From positions 1 through 30,955 of the IMG/VR virus record IMGVR_UViG_3300021961_000393: a stretch of DNA of 30,955 bases; one strand, given 5' to 3'. This document shows positions 5,342 to 11,633 of this stretch, piece after piece. The notes under the pieces are model-generated. The model saw nothing but the letters and a program-made list of their open reading frames with translations, searched no databases and was not told the origin of the DNA. Numbering within the stretch: position 1 is the first letter of the stretch; each line of letters opens with the position of its first letter. Made by a program: the position numbers and the translations under genes. The stretch comes from a virus.

Positions 5342-5530
5342 TCAAGCGAGATCGGCGCGTTCGGCGACCTCCGCAGGGGCGTCATAGAGGCGGACCTGCC
5401 ATCCCCCGTCGTAGTCCGGGGCGATCCTGATTTCACGGCCCGGATATTCAGCGCGGGAGCCTTCAAGGCGGCGCTGGCAGGATGAGTGGCGACCCGCGAA
5501 GAGAACGGTGTATTCGTCGTTATAAGCCAT
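5342..5530 (-). CDS. Hypothetical protein, first gene of minus-strand operon
   Basis: Encodes 62 residues from ATG 5528-5530 (MAYNDEYTVLFAGRHS). A longer in-frame reading would cover the promoter region and is rejected. The sequence has a beta-rich look (YTVLFAG, then EIRIAPDYDGGWQVRLYDAP) and an acidic end (AEVAERADLA). No known domain is identified. As the first gene downstream of the divergent control region it should be among the earliest expressed. Small size and context would suit another anti-defence or takeover protein, but nothing in the sequence proves this. Confidence 0.65.
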   Translation of the reverse strand: MAYNDEYTVLFAGRHSSCQRRLEGSRAEYPGREIRIAPDYDGGWQVRLYDAPAEVAERADLA

Positions 5531-5546
5531 GATGCGATATCCCTTG

Positions 5547-5580
5547 CGTCTCTGTTTTGTGGGCGGGGGCTTGTCCCCCG
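5547..5580 (-). promoter_or_regulatory. Repeated hairpin-plus-SD leader, copy C (operon 5' end)
   Basis: The stem CGGGGG/CCCCCG (5564-5569 / 5575-5580) with a 5-base loop is followed on the minus strand by CCCACAAAACAGAGACG, 17 bases upstream of the start at 5530. Being the first copy, it would be in the 5' leader of the whole minus-strand transcript. Confidence 0.65.
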
Positions 5581-5591
5581 TCGATGTCCCC

Positions 5592-5620
5592 CTTTTAGAT
5601 CGGTTGCGCGGAGCCGTCAA
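5592..5620 (-). promoter_or_regulatory. Candidate promoter for minus-strand early operon
   Basis: On the minus strand TTGACG (5615-5620) is a good -35 box. At 17 bases it is followed by TAAAAG (5592-5597), and at 15 bases by TCTAAA. The -10 is weak. It lies 62 bases upstream of the first minus-strand start and overlaps the plus-strand candidate, so the two would compete. Confidence 0.4.
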
Positions 5621-5631
5621 GCTGATATTAT
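5604..5631 (+). promoter_or_regulatory. Candidate promoter for plus-strand RHH/resolvase genes
   Basis: TTGCGC (5604-5609), a 16-base spacer and TATTAT (5626-5631) lie 38 bases before the ATG at 5669. The 5' leader is AT-rich with GAGG before the start. The RHH protein encoded just downstream is a candidate autoregulator of this divergent region. Confidence 0.45.
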
Positions 5632-5668
5632 CGCGGTTGCAAAATAATTTTTTCGAGGCCAGAAAATC

Positions 5669-5866
5669 ATGAAATATCAAGCGATTACATTGCGGCTGAG
5701 GCCGGAAACAGTTGCGGCGCTGCGGATGGCGGCTCAAAAATCGGCGCACCGAACGATGGCGGCGCTGGCCGATGAAATCCTCGCGGCGGGGCTTGCGGCG
5801 CGCCTACAGGCGGCGGAAAGCGATCTAGAGCGCCTTCTGGCGGCGGCCCGTAGGGTGAGCGCGTGA
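5669..5866 (+). CDS. Arc-like ribbon-helix-helix DNA-binding protein
   Basis: Encodes 65 residues. The N-terminal KYQAITLRLRPETVAALRMAA is a beta strand followed by the first helix, and TMAALADEILAAGLAARL is the second helix, matching the Arc/MetJ ribbon-helix-helix fold. A short helical tail follows (ESDLERLLAAARRV). Such dimers bind short operator repeats and often repress their own promoter. Its place just right of the divergent control region makes it the likely repressor of one or both operons. The stop overlaps the next start (GTGA). Confidence 0.75.
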   Translation: MKYQAITLRLRPETVAALRMAAQKSAHRTMAALADEILAAGLAARLQAAESDLERLLAAARRVSA

Positions 5867-6315
5867 GGCCGGGCGGCGGGCGGCAAAAGGGCGCGGCCTT
5901 CGAGCGCGAGATGGCGGCGGCGCTTGAGCAGGGGTTAAACGTCCACTTCCGGCGGAACCTCGAACAGTACCGCGAGGCCGAGGGGGCGGATTTGATTACG
6001 CCCAATATGCCGAATTTCCCATTCTCCATAGAGTGCAAGCGGTACGCCGAGGGCGAGGTGCGCCCGGAGTGGTGGGCACAAGCGAGCGTGGCGGCGGCAA
6101 AGGCGGGGAAGTATCCGGCGCTGGTGTACCGGTTCGACAGGCGGGACACATATGTGATAGTGCCTATGTCGTCTATTGCTTTTGGCGTAGGAAATGGGGC
6201 GGGAACGGGGGACAACGGTTGCATTTCGGGTTGCAACCGTCCTGCCCGGATCGCGTTCGAGGACTTCCTTTTTCTATGCCGCGAGGTAATGGCGGCGCAA
6301 AAAGGTTTCAATTAA
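5863..6315 (+). CDS. Resolvase-like PD-(D/E)XK nuclease
   Basis: Starts at GTG 5863, overlapping the RHH stop, and encodes 150 residues. Motifs in order are KGAAFEREMAAAL (E14), EGADLITP (D43) and FSIECKRY (E57, K59). These are the spacing and residues of Holliday-junction-resolvase-like and related PD-(D/E)XK enzymes found in phages and plasmids. A later VYRFDRRDTYVIVP segment continues the core sheet. It may resolve recombination intermediates or branched replicating DNA. The end of the gene contains two copies of the ACGGTTGC motif found in the repeat block downstream (6215, 6232), so the control or origin region may begin inside it. Confidence 0.7.
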   Translation: MRPGGGRQKGAAFEREMAAALEQGLNVHFRRNLEQYREAEGADLITPNMPNFPFSIECKRYAEGEVRPEWWAQASVAAAKAGKYPALVYRFDRRDTYVIVPMSSIAFGVGNGAGTGDNGCISGCNRPARIAFEDFLFLCREVMAAQKGFN

Positions 6316-6422
6316 ATCAACGGGTACGGTGGTTCGGTTACGGTTGCATCGAGGTTTCCGTAACCCCGGTTACAGGTTCGGTTACAATCCCCCCCCCTTA
6401 GGGGGATGTAACCCGCAACCGT
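6215..6422 (+). repeat. Iteron-like repeat block, candidate origin or operator
   Basis: Five GGTTAC/GTAACC sites lie at 6336, 6360, 6368, 6380 and 6408 (first base of each hexamer), all within 78 bases. GGTTCGGTTAC is exactly repeated at 6331-6341 and 6375-6385. ACGGTTGC or its reverse complement occurs at 6215, 6233, 6340 and 6415. GTTACAATCCCCC (6381-6393) can pair with 6401-6412 as a hairpin with one bulged A, and the run of nine C (6389-6397) reaches into its loop. The block between 6316 and 6435 is non-coding and precedes a winged-helix replication-type gene. Origin function is inference. Confidence 0.6.
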
Positions 6423-6444
6423 ACCAGTAAAGGAGATGCATTTT

Positions 6445-7023
6445 ATGGGTCTTAAAAAGAAAACTTCACTTCGTGCGGCTCCATCTGCGGAGCGGCTTTT
6501 CGTGGGTGGGTCGGATCGCGTCTATCGCGCCATCCAGTCCGCGCTGATCGAACTGGACAAGGTGGCGAAGGATTGCGAGGCCCAATGGGGCATTGATCGC
6601 CTGCCGGAACTGGTGGGGCCGGAATTGCGCGAGCGGTTCGAGGCGCAGGGCGATAGGTTGGACGAGGCGATAGCGCGACAGGATGTAGACGCCGTGCGGC
6701 ACGAGGCGGAGGTAATGGCCCGCGCTTGGCAGGCCCTAGAAAGGGCAGCGAAGGGGGCAGGCGCGCGGGAGTTAACCGGCGAGGGGTTCGAGGGCCGGAC
6801 AAGTGACGGGCGCGTTGTGCGCGTTTGCCGCGACATTCACGAGGCTAGCAAAGCGATGCGTGACCAGCCGGGCCTTGTCGCGGTAGGGGCGGATGAAGTG
6901 GCCGCGCTTTGGGGGCTTTGGGAAGGGGCGCGGCTCGTGGAAAGGGCGAAGGCGACATTTCCGGGCGCGAAGGTAGTTGCGACGAATTACAGGGAGAGCC
7001 TCGACGATGAAATCCCATTCTAA
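6445..7023 (+). CDS. Helical protein with SSB-like C-terminal tip
   Basis: Encodes 192 residues from ATG 6445, which has AAAGGAG at proper spacing. An ATG at 6436 is in frame but abuts the binding site. The protein begins MGLKKKTSLRAAPSAERLF and is mostly helical, with no OB-fold pattern that I can see. It ends in LDDEIPF, which closely resembles the DDDIPF tip of bacterial SSB. That tip recruits host primase, RecQ, exonuclease I and other replication proteins. The gene overlaps the following winged-helix gene by 17 bases and follows the iteron-like block, so a role in replication is likely. I do not recognise a named family. Base use (many GCG, CGG, GGG) is like the ArdC region. Confidence 0.7.
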   Translation: MGLKKKTSLRAAPSAERLFVGGSDRVYRAIQSALIELDKVAKDCEAQWGIDRLPELVGPELRERFEAQGDRLDEAIARQDVDAVRHEAEVMARAWQALERAAKGAGARELTGEGFEGRTSDGRVVRVCRDIHEASKAMRDQPGLVAVGADEVAALWGLWEGARLVERAKATFPGAKVVATNYRESLDDEIPF

Positions 7024-7687
7024 CGCTGGCCCGGTAGCCGTACCGGGGGAAAAGTGGAAGTGGTCAATTGTGCCCACGCGGGCGTTTGGCGATCCGGCGT
7101 TGAAGCTGCCGGACCTTCGCGTTCTTGGCGCGTTGTGCGCCTTCGTTAACCGGGCGGGCGTGTGCTGGCCCGCTCTCGAAACCATCGGCGGAATTAGCGG
7201 TCATGCGACGATCAAAAGCGTTTTCGATGCTATCGCCCGCTTGAAAAAGGCGGGTTACGTGCGCCAGTTGAAAGCGAAGGATTATCAACTGACAAAAAGC
7301 GGTTGGAAAACAAACCGTTATCAGGTCCTTTGGGAAGGCAACGATCCGCTGCCCGGCCTCGAAGATATAAACGCCGCGACGAAACTACGGGCCGCCCTCG
7401 ATCCGCCGGAGGAAAGCAAAGAAACAGGGGGTACGGGGGAAGACGCGGCGCTGATCTCGCTCTCGCACACTCTCGCGCGCGCCTACGCCGCCACCCTCGA
7501 GCGCCGCACCGGGCAGGCCCGAAATATCACCAATGAGATCAACACGGCCCGGCGCTTGGCCGAAAAAGGCGTTACTGTTCAACAGGTTACTGAGGCAACC
7601 GAGGCGCTATGCCGCGCCGCGATAGAGCGCCGGGGCGGACTTCCCTTCCTCGCCGACGTAGCGCGGCACCTCAACGCCGCGCCATGA
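7007..7687 (+). CDS. Winged-helix replication-initiator-like protein
   Basis: Encodes 226 residues from ATG 7007, which lies inside the end of the preceding gene. Residues about 27-90 form a winged helix-turn-helix: LKLPDLRVLGALCAFVNRAG, CWPALETIGGISGHATIKSV, FDAIARLKKAGYVRQL. A linker is followed by a helical C-terminal region (LARAYAATLERRTGQARN, then VQQVTEATEALCRAA). The two-part layout resembles replication organisers of phages (O/DnaD-like) and winged-helix Rep proteins of plasmids. Lying next to the iteron-like block, it is the best candidate for an origin-binding initiator. A transcription factor is the alternative. Confidence 0.6.
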   Translation: MKSHSNAGPVAVPGEKWKWSIVPTRAFGDPALKLPDLRVLGALCAFVNRAGVCWPALETIGGISGHATIKSVFDAIARLKKAGYVRQLKAKDYQLTKSGWKTNRYQVLWEGNDPLPGLEDINAATKLRAALDPPEESKETGGTGEDAALISLSHTLARAYAATLERRTGQARNITNEINTARRLAEKGVTVQQVTEATEALCRAAIERRGGLPFLADVARHLNAAP

Positions 7688-8014
7688 TCCCGGCGCATGG
7701 CTGGCGGGGCGGATCGACCATATAAGGGCATGGCGAAATGCGACCGTCCCCCCACGAAAGCGCATAGCGCAATACTATCATAGGCTTATCGTTTTCCATA
7801 ATATACGTTATGCGCGAATGGCCTGCATAAATGGCAGGGCTGGCCGGGATGTCGTCGCCTACCGCCCGGCGCGAAGGGCACCCTTTGCCCCCCGCCCAGC
7901 CGCGTGTACGGAGGGGGGTGTCGCAAAAAATTTTCCCCACTTTCCGCATTTTCTTCTTGCGCCGCGCAAAATTCCCTGCCCATTATCGCCCAACAACCAA
8001 ATCGGAGACACAAC
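7688..8014 (+). other. Non-coding stretch between the two replication blocks
   Basis: No convincing gene is seen in these 327 bases. It holds an AT-rich island (about 7770-7812) flanked by the inverted pair GCGCATA (7760-7766) and TATGCGC (7809-7815). There is also a GC-rich pair with CCCCCC and GGGGGG arms (about 7890-7916), followed by AAAAAATTTT. A 42-codon minus-strand reading (7671-7799) is possible but lacks a ribosome-binding site. The next start is preceded by ATCGGAGACACAAC, similar to the SD part of the early-operon leaders. Base composition changes here, so this may be a module boundary. Confidence 0.5.
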
Positions 8015-8299
8015 GTGAACCGCGATACGGTGCTTTCCGCCGTCACCAATATTCTCACCGCCCGTGGCGCGAACTACGGCGATGCGTACATTAACCACAA
8101 GCGCATTGGCGACCTGTGGTCCGTCATCCTCGGCAAGCCCGTTGCGCCGCATGAGGTCGCCCTTTGCATGGCCGCTCTGAAGATCGCTCGCCTTGTTGAG
8201 TCGAAGCATCACGCGGACAGTTGGATCGACCTTGCGGGCTATGCCGCCATCGGCGCTGAGTGCGTCGAGCCGAACAGCCGACCGACCGAAGGACGCTAA
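8015..8299 (+). CDS. DUF6378-type phage protein
   Basis: Starts at GTG 8015 behind GGAGACACAAC and encodes 94 residues. The sequence RDTVLSAVTNILTARGANYGDAYINHKRIGDLW, then LCMAALKIARL and DSWIDLAGYAAIGAE, is the pattern I associate with the DUF6378 phage family. It is all-helical with conserved Arg/Tyr/Asp residues somewhat like MazG-type nucleotide-binding helices. The function is unproven, and a nucleotide-related role is a weak inference. It opens the second plus-strand gene block. Confidence 0.75.
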   Translation: MNRDTVLSAVTNILTARGANYGDAYINHKRIGDLWSVILGKPVAPHEVALCMAALKIARLVESKHHADSWIDLAGYAAIGAECVEPNSRPTEGR

Positions 8300-8304
8300 T
8301 CGCC

Positions 8305-8718
8305 ATGCGCCCGCGCTATGAGTCAGCCCGTGATCTGGCCAACGAGCGCCGCGTTGCGGAGCGCCTGAAGGCGCAGCGCAACCTCGATGTTCAGAAGATG
8401 CCGATCAGCTATCGCCTCGACTACGCTCTTATGCGCGACGACAAGATCGTCGGTTTCGCCGAGATTAAGTCGCGCCGCAATGAGATGGCGCGTTATCCGA
8501 CGCTTATGATTTCCCTCGGCAAGGTCATTGCCGCTCGCCAGCTTACCGCTGCGACGAAGCTGCCGTGCTACCTGATTGCCGAATTTACAGATTGCATCGC
8601 GGTGGTGAACTTCCGCGAGCAGCACGAATTGGGTATAGGCGGGCGCATCGACCGCAATGACGCGGCTGATGTAGAGCCGTGCGCCTATTACCCAATAGCC
8701 CGGTTCGCAATCCTGTGA
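8305..8718 (+). CDS. Putative PD-(D/E)XK nuclease
   Basis: Encodes 137 residues from ATG 8305, six bases after the previous stop. The N-terminal helix (ARDLANERRVAERL) carries a possible conserved Glu. YRLDYALMRDDKIVGFAEIKSRR contains the D39 and E53-x-K55 pattern of the PD-(D/E)XK core. A strand with CYLIAEFTDCIAVVNF follows. Phage proteins of this shape are often annotated as VRR-NUC-like or hypothetical nucleases. It probably acts on replicating or recombining DNA. The exact reaction is unknown. Confidence 0.55.
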   Translation: MRPRYESARDLANERRVAERLKAQRNLDVQKMPISYRLDYALMRDDKIVGFAEIKSRRNEMARYPTLMISLGKVIAARQLTAATKLPCYLIAEFTDCIAVVNFREQHELGIGGRIDRNDAADVEPCAYYPIARFAIL

Positions 8719-8752
8719 ACCAAAATCTCTGACGTTGAGAAGGAAAAGTAAA

Positions 8753-9346
8753 ATGGCACTTGGATTTAATACTGAAAGCAAGCCCGTCACCAACATCCTC
8801 CCGATCATCAAGTTCGACGCGAAGGCCGGTGACTTCATCCGGCAGGACCGTCAGCAGGATGCCGGTGGTCAGTGGAATCGTACGGAAAGCGAACTCAGCT
8901 TTCCGCTTCGTATGATGGTTGACTTCGAGAACCTCGAAGTGGGCTGGCTCTCGTTCTCGACCGGCGCACCTGATTTCCACATGGTGCGCGTCGGCGAACG
9001 CATGCCGGAGAAGCCGTCCGATGAACACAAGCACGCTTTCCGCCTGCGCCTGTTCAGCGACGATCTTGGCACTCGTGAGTTCTCCGGGTCGTCCAAGACG
9101 CTGCTTCGTGCGGTCGATCTGCTGCACAATGAATATGAGGCGGCGAAGGGCAAGAACGCTGGCAAGGTGCCGGTGGTGGAAGTGACCGGCACTTCGACGG
9201 TCACGGTCAACACGCCGAAGGGTGAGTTGCGGTTTAAGTCGCCGAAGTGGGCGATCGTGGATTGGGTCGAGCGCCCGTCCGGTTTGGGGGAAGCGCCCGT
9301 CGCGGCGCAGGGTAAGTCGTCGGCCAAGGACGAAGACTTGTTCTAA
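8753..9346 (+). CDS. Putative phage single-stranded DNA-binding protein
   Basis: Encodes 197 residues from ATG 8753, with AAGGA upstream. It begins MALGFNTESKPVTNILPIIKFDAKAG. The body looks beta-rich (LRMMVDFENLEVGWLSFST, then FRLRLFS), and the C-terminus is a Ser/Ala linker ending in the acidic tip KDEDLF. A beta core with an acidic tail ending in Phe is the plan of T7 gp2.5 and SSB. The gene directly precedes the primase/helicase. No direct sequence match to a named SSB family is claimed. The hairpin at 9355-9384 follows its stop. Confidence 0.55.
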   Translation: MALGFNTESKPVTNILPIIKFDAKAGDFIRQDRQQDAGGQWNRTESELSFPLRMMVDFENLEVGWLSFSTGAPDFHMVRVGERMPEKPSDEHKHAFRLRLFSDDLGTREFSGSSKTLLRAVDLLHNEYEAAKGKNAGKVPVVEVTGTSTVTVNTPKGELRFKSPKWAIVDWVERPSGLGEAPVAAQGKSSAKDEDLF

Positions 9347-9354
9347 AACGCGAT

Positions 9355-9384
9355 GCGGCGGGTGTTCTTGGGGGCACCCGCCGC
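9355..9384 (+). terminator. Hairpin after the ssDNA-binding gene, possible attenuator
   Basis: GCGGCGGGTG (9355-9364) pairs perfectly with CACCCGCCGC (9375-9384) across a 10-base loop. Only a mixed GCCTTCTTTG follows, so termination is likely weak. It lies between the abundant-type ssDNA-binding gene and the primase/helicase, and could lower readthrough to the latter. Confidence 0.55.
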
Positions 9385-9402
9385 GCCTTCTTTGGGAATT
9401 CG

Positions 9403-11229
9403 ATGATGAATAATATTGGGGCATACATGGAGGCCGTGGCCCGCCACTATTGGGGCGAGCCAACGAAAGTTCGCGGCCACGAAATTCGGTGGGGCACCTA
9501 TGGATCAAAGTCTGTCGACAAGAGGAAGGGTACGTTCTACGATCACGAGCATTCTGTTGGCGGTGGTGTTGTTGACCTCGTGCGGCTGATGGAAGGCGCG
9601 ACACTTTCGTCGCTGCCCGATGTTCTTGAACGTAAATTTGGTATTCCGAAGCGGGTGCAGGAAGGTTTGCGCCCTGCCGAGTTTCTCTCGCGGATTTATG
9701 ATTACTTCGACGAAGATGGCGTTCTGCGCTATCAGGTGATGCGCTATGAGCCGAAACGATTTGTCCAGCGGCATCCTATTGCGGACGACCAGTGGTCTTA
9801 CAAAATGGATGGTATCGAACCGCTGCCTTTCAATTTGCCCTCTATTCTTGCGAACGCCCATCGTCCTGTCTTTGTGGCGGAAGGGGAGAAGTGCGCGGAA
9901 GCACTGATCCGCGCTGGCTTCGTTGCGACGACAAATCACGGCGGCGCGAATAATTGGAACCCGTCGCTCAATCGCTGGTTCGCTGGCCGCAAGGTCGTCG
10001 TGCTGCCCGATAACGACGTTACCGGCAAGGCTCACGCCCAGCGCGTCGTAAACAATCTTTTGCCGGTCGCTTCGGAAATAAAGTTGTGCGAGTTGCCGGG
10101 GTTGTTGCCGAAGGGAGACATATCGGATTGGTTTAACGCTGGCGGAACTTCGGAGGCGCTAACGGACTTGGTGAAGTCTGCGCCCGTTGTGCAAGCGGCG
10201 CAGGAGCCGGTAGAGGAACCAGCGCAACCGACTGGCGATGTATTTCCGATTTATAGCGTAAATCATCTTACGATGATGCCGCCGGTTGAATTTCTTGTCG
10301 AGGGGCTGTTGCCGCGCAATGCCTTCGTGGTTGCGTATGGATTGCCCGGCGCGGGCAAGAGTTTCTTTGCCCTTGACGTTGCCATGTCGGTTGCGGCCAG
10401 CCGTTCGTGGCAGGGCTTGGCGACTGGTTCTGGCGCAGTGCTTTACATCGCTGGTGAAGGCGTCGGCGGTATCGGCAAGCGCATCAAGGCGTGGCGCGAT
10501 CACAATAAGTTTGACGGCGAGGAGCCGGATTTCTTTTTGCTGCCGACCGCCGTGCGCTTCCGCGAGCCTGAGGATGTCGAGAAGCTGTTTCGCACCATCG
10601 ACGGATTGGGCAAGCAATTTTCTTGCGTCGTCGTCGATACGGTCGCCCGTGCCTTGTTGGGTGGCGACGAGAACAGCGCCTCAGACATGGGTCTGTTCGT
10701 TGATGCCTGCGACACGCTGCGTAAGCGGCTGGGCTGCACATTGCTGGCTATCCATCATGCGGGCAAGGATGTTGCGCGTGGTATGCGCGGATCGTCTGCG
10801 TTGCTCGGTGCCTGCGATACGTCGATCTGCATCAAGAGCGACGGCGACATTCTGTCGCTGCTGGTCGAGAAGCAGAAGGACGCCGACGCAGCGCCGGAGA
10901 TGTTCTTCGACATGGTTAAGGTTGCCATCCTTGAGGGCAGTTCGATTGTATTGCAGCGCCGCGATGTATCTGGTGGGGGCAGCTTCCAGCCGAAGCTGAC
11001 TGAGGCCGACCGCATCGCGCTACAGGCGCTGCGTAATCTTGAGGCCGAACTTGGCTGGCGCAGGGTTTCTGTCGAACAATGGCAGCAGCGCCATCTCGCC
11101 AATGCACCGGATGAAAAGAAGGAACGACGCAATCGTGCCCGTGCTAAACTTCAGACCAGCAAGGTCGTGTTCATCGAGAACGGTCAGGTTTGGACCGCGC
11201 CGGAGGTGAAGGAATGGGAAAAGATTTGA
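9403..11229 (+). CDS. Toprim primase/RepA-type helicase fusion
   Basis: Encodes 608 residues from ATG 9403 or 9406. The N-terminus (residues 1-150) resembles the non-catalytic start of DnaG/gp4-like primases. A Toprim domain follows, with VAEGEKCAEAL (E160, K163) and LPDND (D203, D205). From about residue 295 there is a RecA-like ATPase of the AAA_25/RepA class. Walker A is GLPGAGKS (313-320), Walker B is CVVVDTVAR (about 408-416), and AIHHAGKD is at about 449-456. A helical C-terminus may bind DNA. The protein would unwind and prime phage DNA for a host polymerase, since no polymerase gene is visible. Its 3' end overlaps the terminase small subunit start. Confidence 0.85.
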   Translation: MMNNIGAYMEAVARHYWGEPTKVRGHEIRWGTYGSKSVDKRKGTFYDHEHSVGGGVVDLVRLMEGATLSSLPDVLERKFGIPKRVQEGLRPAEFLSRIYDYFDEDGVLRYQVMRYEPKRFVQRHPIADDQWSYKMDGIEPLPFNLPSILANAHRPVFVAEGEKCAEALIRAGFVATTNHGGANNWNPSLNRWFAGRKVVVLPDNDVTGKAHAQRVVNNLLPVASEIKLCELPGLLPKGDISDWFNAGGTSEALTDLVKSAPVVQAAQEPVEEPAQPTGDVFPIYSVNHLTMMPPVEFLVEGLLPRNAFVVAYGLPGAGKSFFALDVAMSVAASRSWQGLATGSGAVLYIAGEGVGGIGKRIKAWRDHNKFDGEEPDFFLLPTAVRFREPEDVEKLFRTIDGLGKQFSCVVVDTVARALLGGDENSASDMGLFVDACDTLRKRLGCTLLAIHHAGKDVARGMRGSSALLGACDTSICIKSDGDILSLLVEKQKDADAAPEMFFDMVKVAILEGSSIVLQRRDVSGGGSFQPKLTEADRIALQALRNLEAELGWRRVSVEQWQQRHLANAPDEKKERRNRARAKLQTSKVVFIENGQVWTAPEVKEWEKI

Positions 11230-11633
11230 CCGTGCGCGAGGCTCGTGCCGCGCTCGCCAGCGATGACGAGGAGCGCAAGCGGGCCGTCGTTGTCGAGCTT
11301 GAGGCCATTGCCGCTGGCGAGATCACCGATGTTTTGTCGTGGGACGCGCTGGGCCGCGTCCAGCTTGTCGCGTCTGCCGACCTCCCAGATCGTGCGCGTC
11401 GTGCGATCAAGAAGGTCAAGGTCACGCCGAACGAGCATGGCAATCAGATCGAAGTCGAAATGCACGACAAGATTTCCGCGCTGCGCCTGTTGGCGAAGCA
11501 TCGCGGACTGCTTGAACCGAACGCGAGCGAAACGCGGCCCTCGATGATCGGGATTAACATAACCGGGCCGAAGACGACGACATATGAAGTTAAGGAGGAT
11601 GACGATGATGAAGAAACTGTACAAGAAAAATAA
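11214..11633 (+). CDS. terS: Terminase small subunit
   Basis: Encodes 139 residues from ATG 11214, which overlaps the helicase gene by 16 bases behind GGTGAAGGA. After a helical N-terminus (TVREARAALASDDEERKRA), the signature VEMHDKISALRLLAKHRGLLEP is at about 81-101. It matches the C-terminal segment of Terminase_2-like small subunits, in which a short helix reads like HDKLxALxLLGKHLG. The acidic tail (EDDDDEETVQEK) is likely disordered. Small subunits recognise the packaging site and load the large subunit. Here the large subunit lies about 2.7 kb away, past a homing-type gene. Confidence 0.75.
   Translation: MGKDLTVREARAALASDDEERKRAVVVELEAIAAGEITDVLSWDALGRVQLVASADLPDRARRAIKKVKVTPNEHGNQIEVEMHDKISALRLLAKHRGLLEPNASETRPSMIGINITGPKTTTYEVKEDDDDEETVQEK

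Noticed and set aside
4674-5387. Plus-strand open frame of 237 codons
   Set aside because: It is antisense to the ArdC gene, whose domains and HELGH motif are clear. Its Gly/Ala-rich translation is typical of a shadow frame.
7671-7799. 42-codon minus-strand frame in the 7.7-8.0 kb gap
   Set aside because: It has no ribosome-binding site, overlaps the 3' end of the winged-helix gene, and no family is recognised. Too weak to call.
8585-9604. Long minus-strand open frame of 339 codons
   Set aside because: It runs antisense to three well-supported plus-strand genes, has low-complexity Arg/His-rich composition and lacks a binding site. It is a shadow of GC-rich coding.
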